From Halopseudomonas formosensis (GTDB lineage: Bacteria > Pseudomonadota > Gammaproteobacteria > Pseudomonadales > Pseudomonadaceae), in the NCBI RefSeq assembly GCF_900115905.1, contig NZ_FOYD01000003.1, forward strand, positions 62,001-126,000: a DNA stretch of 64,000 nucleotides. The letters are read 5' to 3'. Shown piece after piece: positions 18,503 through 26,243 of the stretch. The position numbers were made by a program, and so were the translations under genes. Numbering within the stretch: position 1 is the first letter of the stretch; each line of letters opens with the position of its first letter. The notes beneath the pieces are model-generated. The model had not been told where the DNA came from and made no database searches. It saw nothing but the letters and a program-made list of their open reading frames with translations.

Positions 18503-18539
18503 GCGGCAATAGCGGCAAGGTCATTGCCGCTATTGCCGC
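18503..18539. terminator. Perfect 16-bp inverted repeat between flgE and flgF
   Basis: GCGGCAATAGCGGCAA (18503-18518) and TTGCCGCTATTGCCGC (18524-18539) are perfectly complementary around a five-base loop. It begins 12 bases after the flgE stop and lies 64 bases upstream of the flgF promoter, so it probably ends or attenuates the flgBCDE transcript or protects its 3' end. No T run follows, so it is not a standard terminator. Confidence 0.55.
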
Positions 18540-18551
18540 CCGGGGGAGGGA

Positions 18552-20015
18552 TCAGCGCAGGTTGATGATGGTCTGGGTTACCGCATCTTCGGTCTGGATG
18601 GTCTTGGCATTGGCCTGGTAGTTGCGCTGGGCAACGATCAGGTTGATCAGCATCTCCGACAGATCGACGTTGGACTGCTCCAGAGCGCCGGACTGCACCA
18701 GTCCCAGGGTTCCGCTGCCGGGGGCTCCGACCACGGGCTCCCCGGAGGCGCTGGACTGGGCCCAGGCGGTATCACCCAGGGGCACCAGCCCCTGCTGGTT
18801 GGCGAAGGTAGCCAGTACCAGCTGGCCCTGGGTCCTGGTCTGACCGTTGGTATAACGCGCCACCAGCATGCCGCGATCATCAATCTCCAGACCTGCCAGC
18901 TCACCGGTGGTGAAGCCATCCTGCACCACCGAGGTGACTCCGAAGGTGGAGGCGTACTGGGAAGACCCGGTCAGGTTCAGGGTGAATGCCTGCACCTGTG
19001 CACCTGCCGGCTGACCGTTGGCATCCAGAGGGGTCCAACCGGCAATCTCGTTGATCTGGCCACCGACCAGCACACCGTCATTGTTGAACACCAGTTCCCG
19101 CGGTGTGCTGGTGAAAGCGGGATCCGTCGCCAGCACACCGTCCAGATTGCGACCATCGATCAGGATGTGCATATCCCAGGTGTTGGCGTCGGTCTTGACG
19201 AAGTACTTGGACATGACGTGGGAGTTGCCCAGGCTGTCGTACACGGTGACGGAAGTCGAGCTGTTGTAGGTGGAAGAGTCCGAGGGGTCGAACTGCGCGC
19301 GCGAAGCCTGGGTAGCCGCGAGTACGGCCTCGGCGGAAGCCACCTGCACACCTGCCGCCTCAGCTGCCGCGGTGGCAGCCTCTATCTCGGCAGGGGTAGG
19401 GTTCAGCGGATCGGCGGCACCGGCTATGGCAGTCGCGTAGGCGTCGTCATAGGCAGTCTGGTAGGCGGTAGCATAAGCGGCGTCATAGGCTGCCTGGGCA
19501 CCTGCCGGGCGCACGCTGGTGGAGTTCAGGTTCAGCGTGGAGCTGACCGCGCTGGTCGGGTTCGGGTTGGCCGCCTTGGTGTCGACCCGCAGGTCCGTGG
19601 GCACCCCTTCATTGATGCGCCCGGTCACGGCGTTGACGCCATAGCCCTGCAACCGTTCGCCCTGGTTGTTGACGATGAAGCCTTCGCGATCGGTACCAAA
19701 GTAGCCGGCACGGGTGTAGCTCAGCGCCCCGTTCTTGCTGGTGACAAAGAAGCCGTTGCCGTTGATGGCCAGGTCCAGACTGTTTTCGGTGTAGTTGATA
19801 TTGCCCTGAGTAAAGATCTGGGCCACGTTGTTCAGCACCACGCCGCTGCCCTGGGCATTGCTGCCCGTGCCCAGAATCGAGGCAGCATAGACATCACCGA
19901 ACTCGGCCCGTGCAGCCTTGAAGCCGACGGTGCTGGCGTTGGCGATGTTGTTACCTGTGATATTCAGATCGGAAGATGCCGCCCGGATACCACTGAGACC
20001 AATATTGAAAGACAT
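18552..20015 (-). CDS. flgE: Flagellar hook protein FlgE
   Basis: A 487-residue hook subunit beginning [20 protein letters not shown], with [20 protein letters not shown] (residues 21-40) and a C-terminal [20 protein letters not shown] motif. The start at 20015 is the ATG seven bases after GGAG; an in-frame TTG two codons upstream is unlikely. Residues about 171-240 are an Ala-rich insert, including five AYxx repeats, that replaces a short linker before the conserved [17 protein letters not shown] segment. It follows flgD by 33 bases. Confidence 0.95.
   Translation of the reverse strand: MSFNIGLSGIRAASSDLNITGNNIANASTVGFKAARAEFGDVYAASILGTGSNAQGSGVVLNNVAQIFTQGNINYTENSLDLAINGNGFFVTSKNGALSYTRAGYFGTDREGFIVNNQGERLQGYGVNAVTGRINEGVPTDLRVDTKAANPNPTSAVSSTLNLNSTSVRPAGAQAAYDAAYATAYQTAYDDAYATAIAGAADPLNPTPAEIEAATAAAEAAGVQVASAEAVLAATQASRAQFDPSDSSTYNSSTSVTVYDSLGNSHVMSKYFVKTDANTWDMHILIDGRNLDGVLATDPAFTSTPRELVFNNDGVLVGGQINEIAGWTPLDANGQPAGAQVQAFTLNLTGSSQYASTFGVTSVVQDGFTTGELAGLEIDDRGMLVARYTNGQTRTQGQLVLATFANQQGLVPLGDTAWAQSSASGEPVVGAPGSGTLGLVQSGALEQSNVDLSEMLINLIVAQRNYQANAKTIQTEDAVTQTIINLR
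19431..19490 (-). repeat. Five 12-bp repeats encoding AYxx in flgE
   Basis: Codons 176-195 of flgE read [20 protein letters not shown], five imperfect copies of a 12-base unit. They form part of an Ala-rich insert of about 70 residues in the surface-exposed domain of the hook protein. The repeat probably arose by slippage or unequal recombination. Confidence 0.75.
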
Positions 20016-20048
20016 GATCAAACTCCTTTTCGCGCTATTCGGACGAGG

Positions 20049-20723
20049 TTATTTACCGATAGTGAAGACGTCGGACAGGCCGATGCTGCCCAGGCCTGCC
20101 AGGTTGAGAACCATTTCACCGCCATGCCCCACACCGAGGGAGACACTGTCCACGTTCGCCGGCAGCAGCGTGGCCAGCTGGGTGGTTTCGCCATTGATGC
20201 TGGCCTGGGCCTCGAAACGGTATTTGCCGGCCGGCAAGGGATTGCCGCTGGCATCCTGACCGTCCCAGGCGAAGTCGCGGATTCCGGTTTCCTGGGCCCC
20301 GAGGTTGATGCTAGCCACCATGCTGCCAGCCTCGTCATAGACGTTGACCAGCACCATCTGGCTGGGCTGGGGCAGCACGAACTGGCCGGTAAAGCCTTCG
20401 GCCGGATCAACCATGGCCCGGTCACTGGGAAATACCACGGTGCGCCCGACCATGGAGGAGGCCTGCAGGGCCTGGGAAGACTGGAAGCTGCTGGCCATGG
20501 CATCGATACTGCTGTTCATCTTCTCGATGCCTTCGACGGTGCTGAACTGGGCCAGCTGGGCAATGAACTCGCCGTTTTCCTGGGGCGCCAGCGGGTCCTG
20601 GTTGTTCAACTGGGCTACCAGAAGCTGCAGGAACTCGTTCTTGCCCAGCTCGTTACCCTTGGCAAAGCGCCCCTGATCCACCTGGTACTGGTCAAGCACA
20701 CTGCTGCCGACACTGATGCTCAT
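20049..20723 (-). CDS. flgD: Flagellar hook capping protein FlgD
   Basis: A 224-residue scaffold for hook assembly. The N-terminal NEFLQLLVAQLNNQDPLAPQ motif (residues about 27-46) and ENGEFIAQLAQFSTVEG are characteristic, followed by the FlgD tudor/Ig-like domain with DFAWDGQDASGNPLPAGKY-type sequence. It lies 11 bases after flgC and before flgE. Confidence 0.95.
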   Translation of the reverse strand: MSISVGSSVLDQYQVDQGRFAKGNELGKNEFLQLLVAQLNNQDPLAPQENGEFIAQLAQFSTVEGIEKMNSSIDAMASSFQSSQALQASSMVGRTVVFPSDRAMVDPAEGFTGQFVLPQPSQMVLVNVYDEAGSMVASINLGAQETGIRDFAWDGQDASGNPLPAGKYRFEAQASINGETTQLATLLPANVDSVSLGVGHGGEMVLNLAGLGSIGLSDVFTIGK

Positions 20724-20734
20724 TCCCTGCTCTC

Positions 20735-21178
20735 CTATTGTCCGAGGGTCAGCACGCGCTGCAGCATGCTCTTGGCGGTATTCATGATTTCCACGTTGGT
20801 CTGATAGGCGCGGGAAGCGGCCATCATGTTGGCCATTTCCTCGACCACGTTGACGTTGGGGTAAAACACATAGCCTTCTTCGTTGGCCATGGGATGGTCA
20901 GGTTCATAGCGGGCCTGCAGCTCGGCATCCGACTCCACCACACCGAGCACGCTGACGCCCTGCCCGGCCTGATCCTCCGGAGCGAACAGGGATCCGCCAA
21001 GCGATTGCTGCTGCTCGTTGAACAGGGTGGCGAACACGGCCTGACGCGCGCGATAGGTCTGATCGATGCTGCTGGACACGGTGTCGGCGTTGGCTATGTT
21101 GCTGGCCACCGCGTTCAGGCGCACCGACTGGGCGTTCATGCCGGAACCGGCAATATCGAAGATTCGGTCAAGGGACAT
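20735..21178 (-). CDS. flgC: Flagellar proximal rod protein FlgC
   Basis: A 147-residue rod protein beginning MSLDRIFDIAGSGMNAQSVR, with SNIANADTVSSSIDQTYRAR and the C-terminal NVVEEMANMMAASRAYQTNV motif. The ATG at 21178 is favoured over an in-frame TTG two codons upstream. It starts two bases after flgB stops, so the two are translationally coupled. Confidence 0.95.
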   Translation of the reverse strand: MSLDRIFDIAGSGMNAQSVRLNAVASNIANADTVSSSIDQTYRARQAVFATLFNEQQQSLGGSLFAPEDQAGQGVSVLGVVESDAELQARYEPDHPMANEEGYVFYPNVNVVEEMANMMAASRAYQTNVEIMNTAKSMLQRVLTLGQ

Positions 21179-21180
21179 GG

Positions 21181-21585
21181 TCAATCTCCCCGCAGGGCCG
21201 TCATCAGCCCTTTGAACTTGCTGTTGAGGAAGGTGAAGCTGGCCTGGAAGTCGATGGCATTTTCCGTGTATCTGGCCTGCTCGGCCTGGACCTCCACGGT
21301 GTTGCCATCGATCGACGGCTGATGCGGTGTGCGATAGCGCAAACCTGCCGCCTGATCGATCAGACTCTGGGCGGGAATGTGATTGGCATGGGTGCGTTGC
21401 AGCGACACGGTGCTGTTTGCACCGCTCTGCTGAGCCTCCAGTACGCTGGCAAAGTCCAGATCCCGGGCCTTGTAGTTGGGCGTATCGGCATTGGCAATAT
21501 TGTTGGCCAGCACGGCGGCACGCTCGGCACGGAAAGCCAGCGCTTTCTCATGCAATCCCAGGGCGCGGTCAAAACTCAAACTCAT
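21181..21585 (-). CDS. flgB: Flagellar proximal rod protein FlgB
   Basis: A 134-residue rod protein beginning MSLSFDRALGLHEKALAFRA, with VLANNIANADTPNYKARDLD. The ATG at 21585 is preceded by GAGG at a good distance; a GTG five codons upstream lies in the ribosome site itself. It is the first gene of flgBCDE and has a sigma-54 promoter. Confidence 0.95.
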   Translation of the reverse strand: MSLSFDRALGLHEKALAFRAERAAVLANNIANADTPNYKARDLDFASVLEAQQSGANSTVSLQRTHANHIPAQSLIDQAAGLRYRTPHQPSIDGNTVEVQAEQARYTENAIDFQASFTFLNSKFKGLMTALRGD

Positions 21586-21635
21586 GGTGGCAATCCTCAC
21601 ATCGGCCAGGGCCAGTGTTCTGTCGCCAAGTACAC

Positions 21636-21651
21636 AGCAATACCTGTGCCA
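21636..21651 (-). promoter_or_regulatory. Sigma-54 promoter of the flgBCDE operon
   Basis: TGGCAC (21651-21646), five bases, then TTGCT (21640-21636) on the minus strand is an exact match to the RpoN consensus TGGCAC-N5-TTGCW. The predicted start near 21625 gives a leader of about 40 bases. Confidence 0.88.
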
Positions 21652-21802
21652 CCATTGAAAACTCTTTTATTTTCAATTGGATAGCAGGAAACCTAGCACG
21701 GGGAGCGGCAAGGGATTTCCGCCGGGCGGCAAGGCTGCCGCAGTCATCGGCAAACCTTGCTGTACGCTGCCGTCGGCAAGGAACGGAGAGGAAGGGGTGT
21801 CT

Positions 21803-22630
21803 TCAGCGGGCCTGGTAGACGATACCCGGGTTGCACTGGACCATGGAATACAGATCGGGCAACCCATTCAGCGCTTCGGAGGCGCCCAGCATCAGATAAC
21901 CGCCGGGGCGCAGGGTGGCATGAATGCGCCGTAATATGTCCTTCTTCACATCGGCCGAGAAGTAGATGAGGACATTGCGGCAGAACACGATATCGAAGCG
22001 CCCCAGGACGCTGTAGCTGTCCAGCAGATTGAGCTGGCGAAACTCCACCCGACTGCGGATGGCCGGCTTGACGGTCCACTCCCCCGGACCGGTCTCATCA
22101 AAGTAACGGTCCCGGCGCTCGCGGGACAGGCCCCGGGCCATGGCCAGGCTGTCATAGCAGCCGGCACGGGCGGCATTGAGCATGCCGGCCGAGATCTCAC
22201 TGGCAACGATCTGCACCCCGCCGCGCAGACGTCCGGGATTGGCGCGCTCGAACTCGTCGACGGCCATGCTCAGCGAATAGGGCTCCTGTCCCGAGGAGCA
22301 CGCGGCCGACCAGATCCGCAGCCGCCCGTTGGGGTTGCTGGCAAGAAACTCGGGAATCAGCCGTGATTTGAGCACCTCGAAAGGGTACCCGTCGCGAAAC
22401 CACAGGGTTTCGTTGGTGGTCATGGCATCCACCACCATCTCGCGCAGGCCGGACGCGGGCTGCTGCTGTACCTGACGTACCAGCTCCCCCAGACTGCGGA
22501 TACCGCGCTGGGTCAGCAGACGACCGAGACGACTGGTCACCAGATACTGCTTGTTGTCCCCCAGCACGATGCCGCAGGTGCGCTCCAGGTAATCCCGGAA
22601 CAGGTCGAAGTCCGGATCATTTGCCGACAC
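21803..22630 (-). CDS. cheR: Chemotaxis protein methyltransferase CheR
   Basis: A 275-residue SAM-dependent glutamate methyltransferase that methylates chemoreceptors. The N-terminal helical domain contains TSRLGRLL, followed by the MTTNETLWFRDG motif, the SAM-binding WSAACSSGQEPYSLSM segment and FDIVFCRNVLIYF. Length is normal. It follows cheV by 29 bases and forms the cheV-cheR pair seen in pseudomonads next to flgA or flgB. Confidence 0.95.
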   Translation of the reverse strand: MSANDPDFDLFRDYLERTCGIVLGDNKQYLVTSRLGRLLTQRGIRSLGELVRQVQQQPASGLREMVVDAMTTNETLWFRDGYPFEVLKSRLIPEFLASNPNGRLRIWSAACSSGQEPYSLSMAVDEFERANPGRLRGGVQIVASEISAGMLNAARAGCYDSLAMARGLSRERRDRYFDETGPGEWTVKPAIRSRVEFRQLNLLDSYSVLGRFDIVFCRNVLIYFSADVKKDILRRIHATLRPGGYLMLGASEALNGLPDLYSMVQCNPGIVYQAR

Positions 22631-22659
22631 GCATCAACTCCAGACCCATGAAATCATAT

Positions 22660-23598
22660 TCAAGCATGTTCAACTCCGGCTCCACGCATCCGCGCGAGCA
22701 CCCTGTCGGCCAGTTCGTCGGGGCTGAACTTGGCCAGGAAATCGTCCGCCCCCACCTTGCGCACCATGGCCTGATTGAACACACCGGACAGGGAGGTGTG
22801 CAGCATCACGTGCAGATCCTTCAGCCGGGGGTCACTGCGCACCTCGGCGGTGAGAGTGTAGCCATCCATCTCCGGCATTTCGATGTCGGAGATCATCATC
22901 AGCAGATCCTCGGTGACATCCCTGCCCTGGTCCGCCTGCTGCTTGAGCCAGTCCAGCGCCTGACGTCCATCATTGAGGGCAAAGACCTCGATGCCGAGCG
23001 ATTCCATGCAGCGGATGATCTGCCGCCGCGCCACTGAGGAATCGTCCACGACCAGAATGCGGCTGCCGGTAGCCTCCGGCATCGCCTCGGTGGTGGTTGC
23101 CTGCTGCGGCAGGGCCTCGTCCCCGGCCAGCACCTCGGCCAGAACCTTCTCCACATCGATGATTTCCACCATCTGGTCTTCCACCCGGGTAACCGCGGTC
23201 AGGTAGTGGTCGCGACCGGTCCCCTTTGGCGGTGGATGTACGTCACTCCAGTTCAGGTTGACGATGCGCTCCACCGCCCGCACCAGAAATCCCTGAACCC
23301 GGTTGTTGTATTCGGTGATGATGACGAAGGCCGTGGACAGGTCTTCCAGCGCCCGGCCACCGGTAGCCCGCCCCAGATCAATGATCGGCAGCGTTCCGCC
23401 GCGGATGTGCGCCACGCCGCGGACAATGGGATTGAGCCTGGGTAGCAGCGTCAGTCGAGGGCATTGCAGTACTTCCTTGACCTTGAACACATTGATGCCA
23501 TACAGCTGCCGCCCGTTCAGGCGAAACAGCAGCAGCTCGAGTCGGTTCTGTCCTACCAACTGGGTGCGCTGATCCACTGAGGCCATTATGCCAGCCAT
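22660..23598 (-). CDS. cheV: Chemotaxis coupling/response protein CheV
   Basis: A 312-residue fusion of a CheW-like coupling domain (about 18-160) and a response-regulator receiver domain (about 180-305). The receiver has acidic VVDD (183-186), the phospho-acceptor D238 in SDIEMPEMDGY and a late Thr/Lys region. It links receptors to CheA and may adjust signalling when phosphorylated. The first ATG gives the usual MAGIMASVDQRTQLVGQNRL start. Confidence 0.94.
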   Translation of the reverse strand: MAGIMASVDQRTQLVGQNRLELLLFRLNGRQLYGINVFKVKEVLQCPRLTLLPRLNPIVRGVAHIRGGTLPIIDLGRATGGRALEDLSTAFVIITEYNNRVQGFLVRAVERIVNLNWSDVHPPPKGTGRDHYLTAVTRVEDQMVEIIDVEKVLAEVLAGDEALPQQATTTEAMPEATGSRILVVDDSSVARRQIIRCMESLGIEVFALNDGRQALDWLKQQADQGRDVTEDLLMMISDIEMPEMDGYTLTAEVRSDPRLKDLHVMLHTSLSGVFNQAMVRKVGADDFLAKFSPDELADRVLARMRGAGVEHA

Positions 23599-23629
23599 GA
23601 AACTACTCCTTCTTTAATGGAAGCGCAGA

Positions 23630-23645
23630 CGGCATGATCCTTGCT
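23630..23645 (+). promoter_or_regulatory. Candidate sigma-54 promoter of flgA
   Basis: CGGCAT (23630-23635), five bases, then TTGCT (23641-23645) matches the RpoN consensus at every position except the first and sixth, with GG and GC correctly spaced. The start would be near 23657, leaving a leader of about 55 bases to flgA. Confidence 0.55.
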
Positions 23646-23707
23646 TGCATCCATCAGACACTTTGGGACGCCGGCGATTTGACACACATCGCACGATCGA
23701 GGTTGGA

Positions 23708-23733
23708 TTATATGCAGTTTCGGGCACCTTTTA
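23708..23733 (-). promoter_or_regulatory. Candidate FliA (sigma-28) promoter of cheV-cheR
   Basis: On the minus strand TAAA (23733-23730), 14 bases, then GCATATAA (23715-23708) resembles TAAA-N15-GCCGATAA with six of eight -10 matches but a spacer one base short. FliA control of cheVR is known in P. aeruginosa, which supports the call. It overlaps the flgA start codon on the other strand. Confidence 0.35.
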
Positions 23734-24437
23734 TCCGGCTGATTATAGCCATTACCCTCACGGGCTGTGGCAGCCTGCACGCCAATCCGCTTATCGACCA
23801 GCTTATCGGCACCACCACCGCATATCTTGAGGATCAGGTTGCGCTTCATCTGGCCGCCAGCAGCCAACCGGCCCGGCATGAGATCAGCGTCAACCGCCTG
23901 GACCCCAGGCTGCGTCTGCCGCTGTGCCCGGCGGACGCGATCAGCGCCCAGCTCGAAAGCCCGGAGATCCCCGTCGGCCGGGTCACGGTCCGGGTCAGCT
24001 GCGACAGCAGCCAGGTACAATGGCGCCTGTTTGTGCCCGCCCAGGTGGACCTCTTCCAGTCGGTAGTGGTACTCACCCGACCACTCGCCCGTCACGCCAT
24101 CCTCGGCCCGGAGGACATCACACTGCGCGAGCGCAATATCGGCCAGATCAGCGGAGGTTACCTGCTGCAACCTGAACAGGCGATCGGCATGCGCCTGCGG
24201 CGCCCGGTACAGGCCGACAGCGTGCTCAGCCCCCAGCAGCTGGAGCAGGATGAGACGGTCAAACGCGGCGACCGGGTGGTCATCACCGCAGCCAACAGCC
24301 GGGTCGCCGTGCGCATGCCCGGTGAAGCACTGGAAAGCGGTGGCACCGGCGCGCAGATCCGGGTGCGCAACACCCGTTCCGACCGCGTCGTGCGCGCCCG
24401 GATAGTCGGGCCCGGTCAGGTGGAAGTCCACATGTAG
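23712..24437 (+). CDS. flgA: Flagellar P-ring assembly chaperone FlgA
   Basis: A 241-residue periplasmic chaperone for FlgI. The C-terminal half contains an SAF-type domain with AILGPEDITLRERNIGQ and the closing RVRNTRSDRVVRARIVGPGQ segment. The frame is open to 23634, but the ATG at 23712 has GAGG nine bases upstream and starts the signal peptide. The signal sequence includes LTGC at residues 16-19, which resembles a lipobox, before an ordinary cut site SLHA-N. It is divergent from cheV. Confidence 0.92.
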   Translation: MQFRAPFIRLIIAITLTGCGSLHANPLIDQLIGTTTAYLEDQVALHLAASSQPARHEISVNRLDPRLRLPLCPADAISAQLESPEIPVGRVTVRVSCDSSQVQWRLFVPAQVDLFQSVVVLTRPLARHAILGPEDITLRERNIGQISGGYLLQPEQAIGMRLRRPVQADSVLSPQQLEQDETVKRGDRVVITAANSRVAVRMPGEALESGGTGAQIRVRNTRSDRVVRARIVGPGQVEVHM

Positions 24438-24535
24438 TGCCCCTCCCACGGAAGCTATACTTGCCAGCCTGCCATCCATTGGGCAACACTGTGAGGCAGA
24501 TCACATATCCAACCCTGAATCTTTCAGGAAAAGCC

Positions 24536-24562
24536 TAAAGTTTACGGCCCCGCGGCCGTTAC
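24536..24562 (+). promoter_or_regulatory. FliA (sigma-28) promoter of flgM
   Basis: TAAA (24536-24539), a 15-base spacer, then GCCGTTAC (24555-24562) matches the flagellar sigma-28 consensus TAAA-N15-GCCGATAA in all -35 bases and six of eight -10 bases. It lies 37 bases before the flgM start. This fits late-class expression of the anti-sigma factor by its own target. Confidence 0.8.
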
Positions 24563-24598
24563 AGAGGCCGATGAAGCATTCAGGCTGAGGACATACAC

Positions 24599-24910
24599 AT
24601 GGTCATCGATTTCAACCCGGGCACCAACGGCGCCTCGCGCAGCAGCCAGAGCAGTGCTACTGCCGGCAAGCGCGAGGTCACTGCCGATCGCCCGGCCGGC
24701 ACCCAGAATACCGGTCAGCCGGCAACCGGCGACGCCGAGGTCCGTCTGAGCAATCAGGCCCAGCAGCTGCAGGCGATAGAAGAGCGTCTGCGTGAGCTGC
24801 CGGAAGTAGACACTGCGCGCGTGGAGCGGATCAAGCAGGCCATTGCCGACGGCAGCTACCAGCCGGACAGTCGCCGCATTGCCGACAAGCTGATCGACCT
24901 GGAATCCTGA
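24599..24910 (+). CDS. flgM: Anti-sigma-28 factor FlgM
   Basis: A 103-residue protein that binds FliA until it is exported through the finished hook. The N-terminus MVIDFNPG is followed by a disordered Ser/Thr/Ala/Gly region, and the C-terminal helices contain VRLSNQAQQLQAIEERL and DTARVERIKQAIADGSYQPD, the FliA-binding region typical of FlgM. GAGG eight bases upstream fixes the start. It is followed by flgN after 35 bases. Confidence 0.93.
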   Translation: MVIDFNPGTNGASRSSQSSATAGKREVTADRPAGTQNTGQPATGDAEVRLSNQAQQLQAIEERLRELPEVDTARVERIKQAIADGSYQPDSRRIADKLIDLES

Positions 24911-24945
24911 GTGACGGCCGGCGCCCCACTGGTGGAGAGTGAAGG

Positions 24946-25407
24946 ATGCGGCAACTGAGCGAGCTGTTCGCGAGGGCTACAACCCTGTGCCAGCAGTTCA
25001 CCGACCTGCTCGACAGGGAGAAGCAGGCCCTGCTCGATCAGGACATGACGGCGTTGCAGGGGCTGCTTGACGAGAAGTCTGCGGCAATGGCTGCGCTCAA
25101 TGAGGTGCACGCCGAGATGACTGCGCAGTTGCAGGCAGCCGGCATGCCCGAGGATCTCAGCCCCGGGGATTTCATCCGCGGTCTGGGCGACGACCAGCTG
25201 TCCCGGCAGCATGCCGATTTCCTCGACGCAGCCGGGGCCTGCGAGGAAGCCAATCTGCGTAATGCACGCCTGATCCGCCACAGCCAGCACATCAACAGCA
25301 ACCTGCTCGACCTGCTGCGCAACCAGGGGGAAACCAGCCTGAATGTGTATGATCGCCTCGGCAATGCCAACCGCGCACGCCCGGGACGACCGATCAGCCG
25401 CGCCTGA
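24946..25407 (+). CDS. flgN: Flagellar export chaperone FlgN
   Basis: A 153-residue, mainly helical cytoplasmic protein rich in Gln, Leu and Glu, with FTDLLDREKQALLDQD near residues 20-35 and a C-terminal segment INSNLLDLLRNQGETSLNVY. It is a FlgN-family chaperone for FlgK and FlgL. It follows flgM as in other pseudomonads. Confidence 0.9.
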   Translation: MRQLSELFARATTLCQQFTDLLDREKQALLDQDMTALQGLLDEKSAAMAALNEVHAEMTAQLQAAGMPEDLSPGDFIRGLGDDQLSRQHADFLDAAGACEEANLRNARLIRHSQHINSNLLDLLRNQGETSLNVYDRLGNANRARPGRPISRA

Positions 25408-25453
25408 TATATGATCGCTGTCACCGGTCAGGAATTACGGATGAGAAGCTGAC

Positions 25454-26206
25454 GTGTCAATGCTCCTAGAACAGGGTCTCGGCCCGCAGCCCCCCAGGGA
25501 AGTCACCGCACCGCTGGAGATCCAGTCACTGCTCAAGGCATTGCACGCCGCGAGAACGCCGCTGGAGGTCCGTTTCGAGGAGCGGGCCCAGACCTTCCAG
25601 AGTTATCTGGTCGAACTCGATACCGCCAGCGGCATGTTGTATATCGACGAGCTCATTCCCTCCGTCGGTGACAAGTGGATGACCCAGCGCGAGAATTTCC
25701 GTGTCGATGCCTGGCTCGACGGCGTCCACCTGCGCTGGCAGCACAGCGACGCCGCGCAGGTCGAACTGGATGACGGCGCTCCGGCCTTCAGCCTCCCCTT
25801 CCCGACGCAGCTGACCTATCACCAGCGCCGCGGCGCCTACCGGGCAGCGGTACAGCGCAGCATCGACACCCGCCTCGAGCTTGTGCACAGCGCCGACAAG
25901 CGCGCATTCGCCGGCGAACTCCTCGACATCTCCGTTACCGGCTGCAAGCTGCGCCTGGCCGGCAACCAGCTTCAGGCCCTGCAACCGGGCGAGCGCTACG
26001 AGCGCAGCCAGTTGCAACTGGAGGACAGTCCCTTGCTGGACGTGGCGGTGGAGATCCGCCATCGCACCTACCATGAGGCCGGCGATGAAACCCATGTGGG
26101 CCTGCACTTCCACCAGCCGCCGGCGGTCACCCAGCGCCACATCGAGCGCTTCGTAACCCAGTTGCAGCGCGAAGCGCGGCGTCAGGCGCGCGAAGACCTG
26201 TTCTGA
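25454..26206 (+). CDS. flgZ: YcgR/FlgZ-type c-di-GMP-binding flagellar brake protein (PilZ)
   Basis: A 250-residue protein with an N-terminal YcgR-like beta domain (about 20-120) and a C-terminal PilZ domain. The c-di-GMP site is visible as R126-GAY-R130 and the later D158-IS-VT-G163 motif. FlgZ/YcgR proteins bind the motor and reduce swimming when c-di-GMP is high. The GTG at 25454 and ATG at 25460 are both possible starts; neither has a strong ribosome site. It lies 46 bases after flgN, the usual place in pseudomonads. Confidence 0.9.
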   Translation: MSMLLEQGLGPQPPREVTAPLEIQSLLKALHAARTPLEVRFEERAQTFQSYLVELDTASGMLYIDELIPSVGDKWMTQRENFRVDAWLDGVHLRWQHSDAAQVELDDGAPAFSLPFPTQLTYHQRRGAYRAAVQRSIDTRLELVHSADKRAFAGELLDISVTGCKLRLAGNQLQALQPGERYERSQLQLEDSPLLDVAVEIRHRTYHEAGDETHVGLHFHQPPAVTQRHIERFVTQLQREARRQAREDLF

Positions 26207-26215
26207 TCGCCCGTG

Positions 26216-26243
26216 CCGGCCAGGGCTCCCTCAGCCCGGCCGG
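26216..26243. terminator. Hairpin between convergent flgZ and MFS genes
   Basis: CCGGCC (26216-26221) plus GGGCT (26223-26227) pair with AGCCC (26233-26237) plus GGCCGG (26238-26243), leaving one bulged A. It overlaps the 3' end of the MFS gene and lacks a T run, so it is a tentative bidirectional terminator. Confidence 0.4.

Noticed and set aside
21716-21780. Three copies of GGCAAGG between flgB and cheR as a regulatory array
   Set aside because: The copies are irregularly spaced, short and expected by chance in such DNA; they do not match the known FleQ motif.
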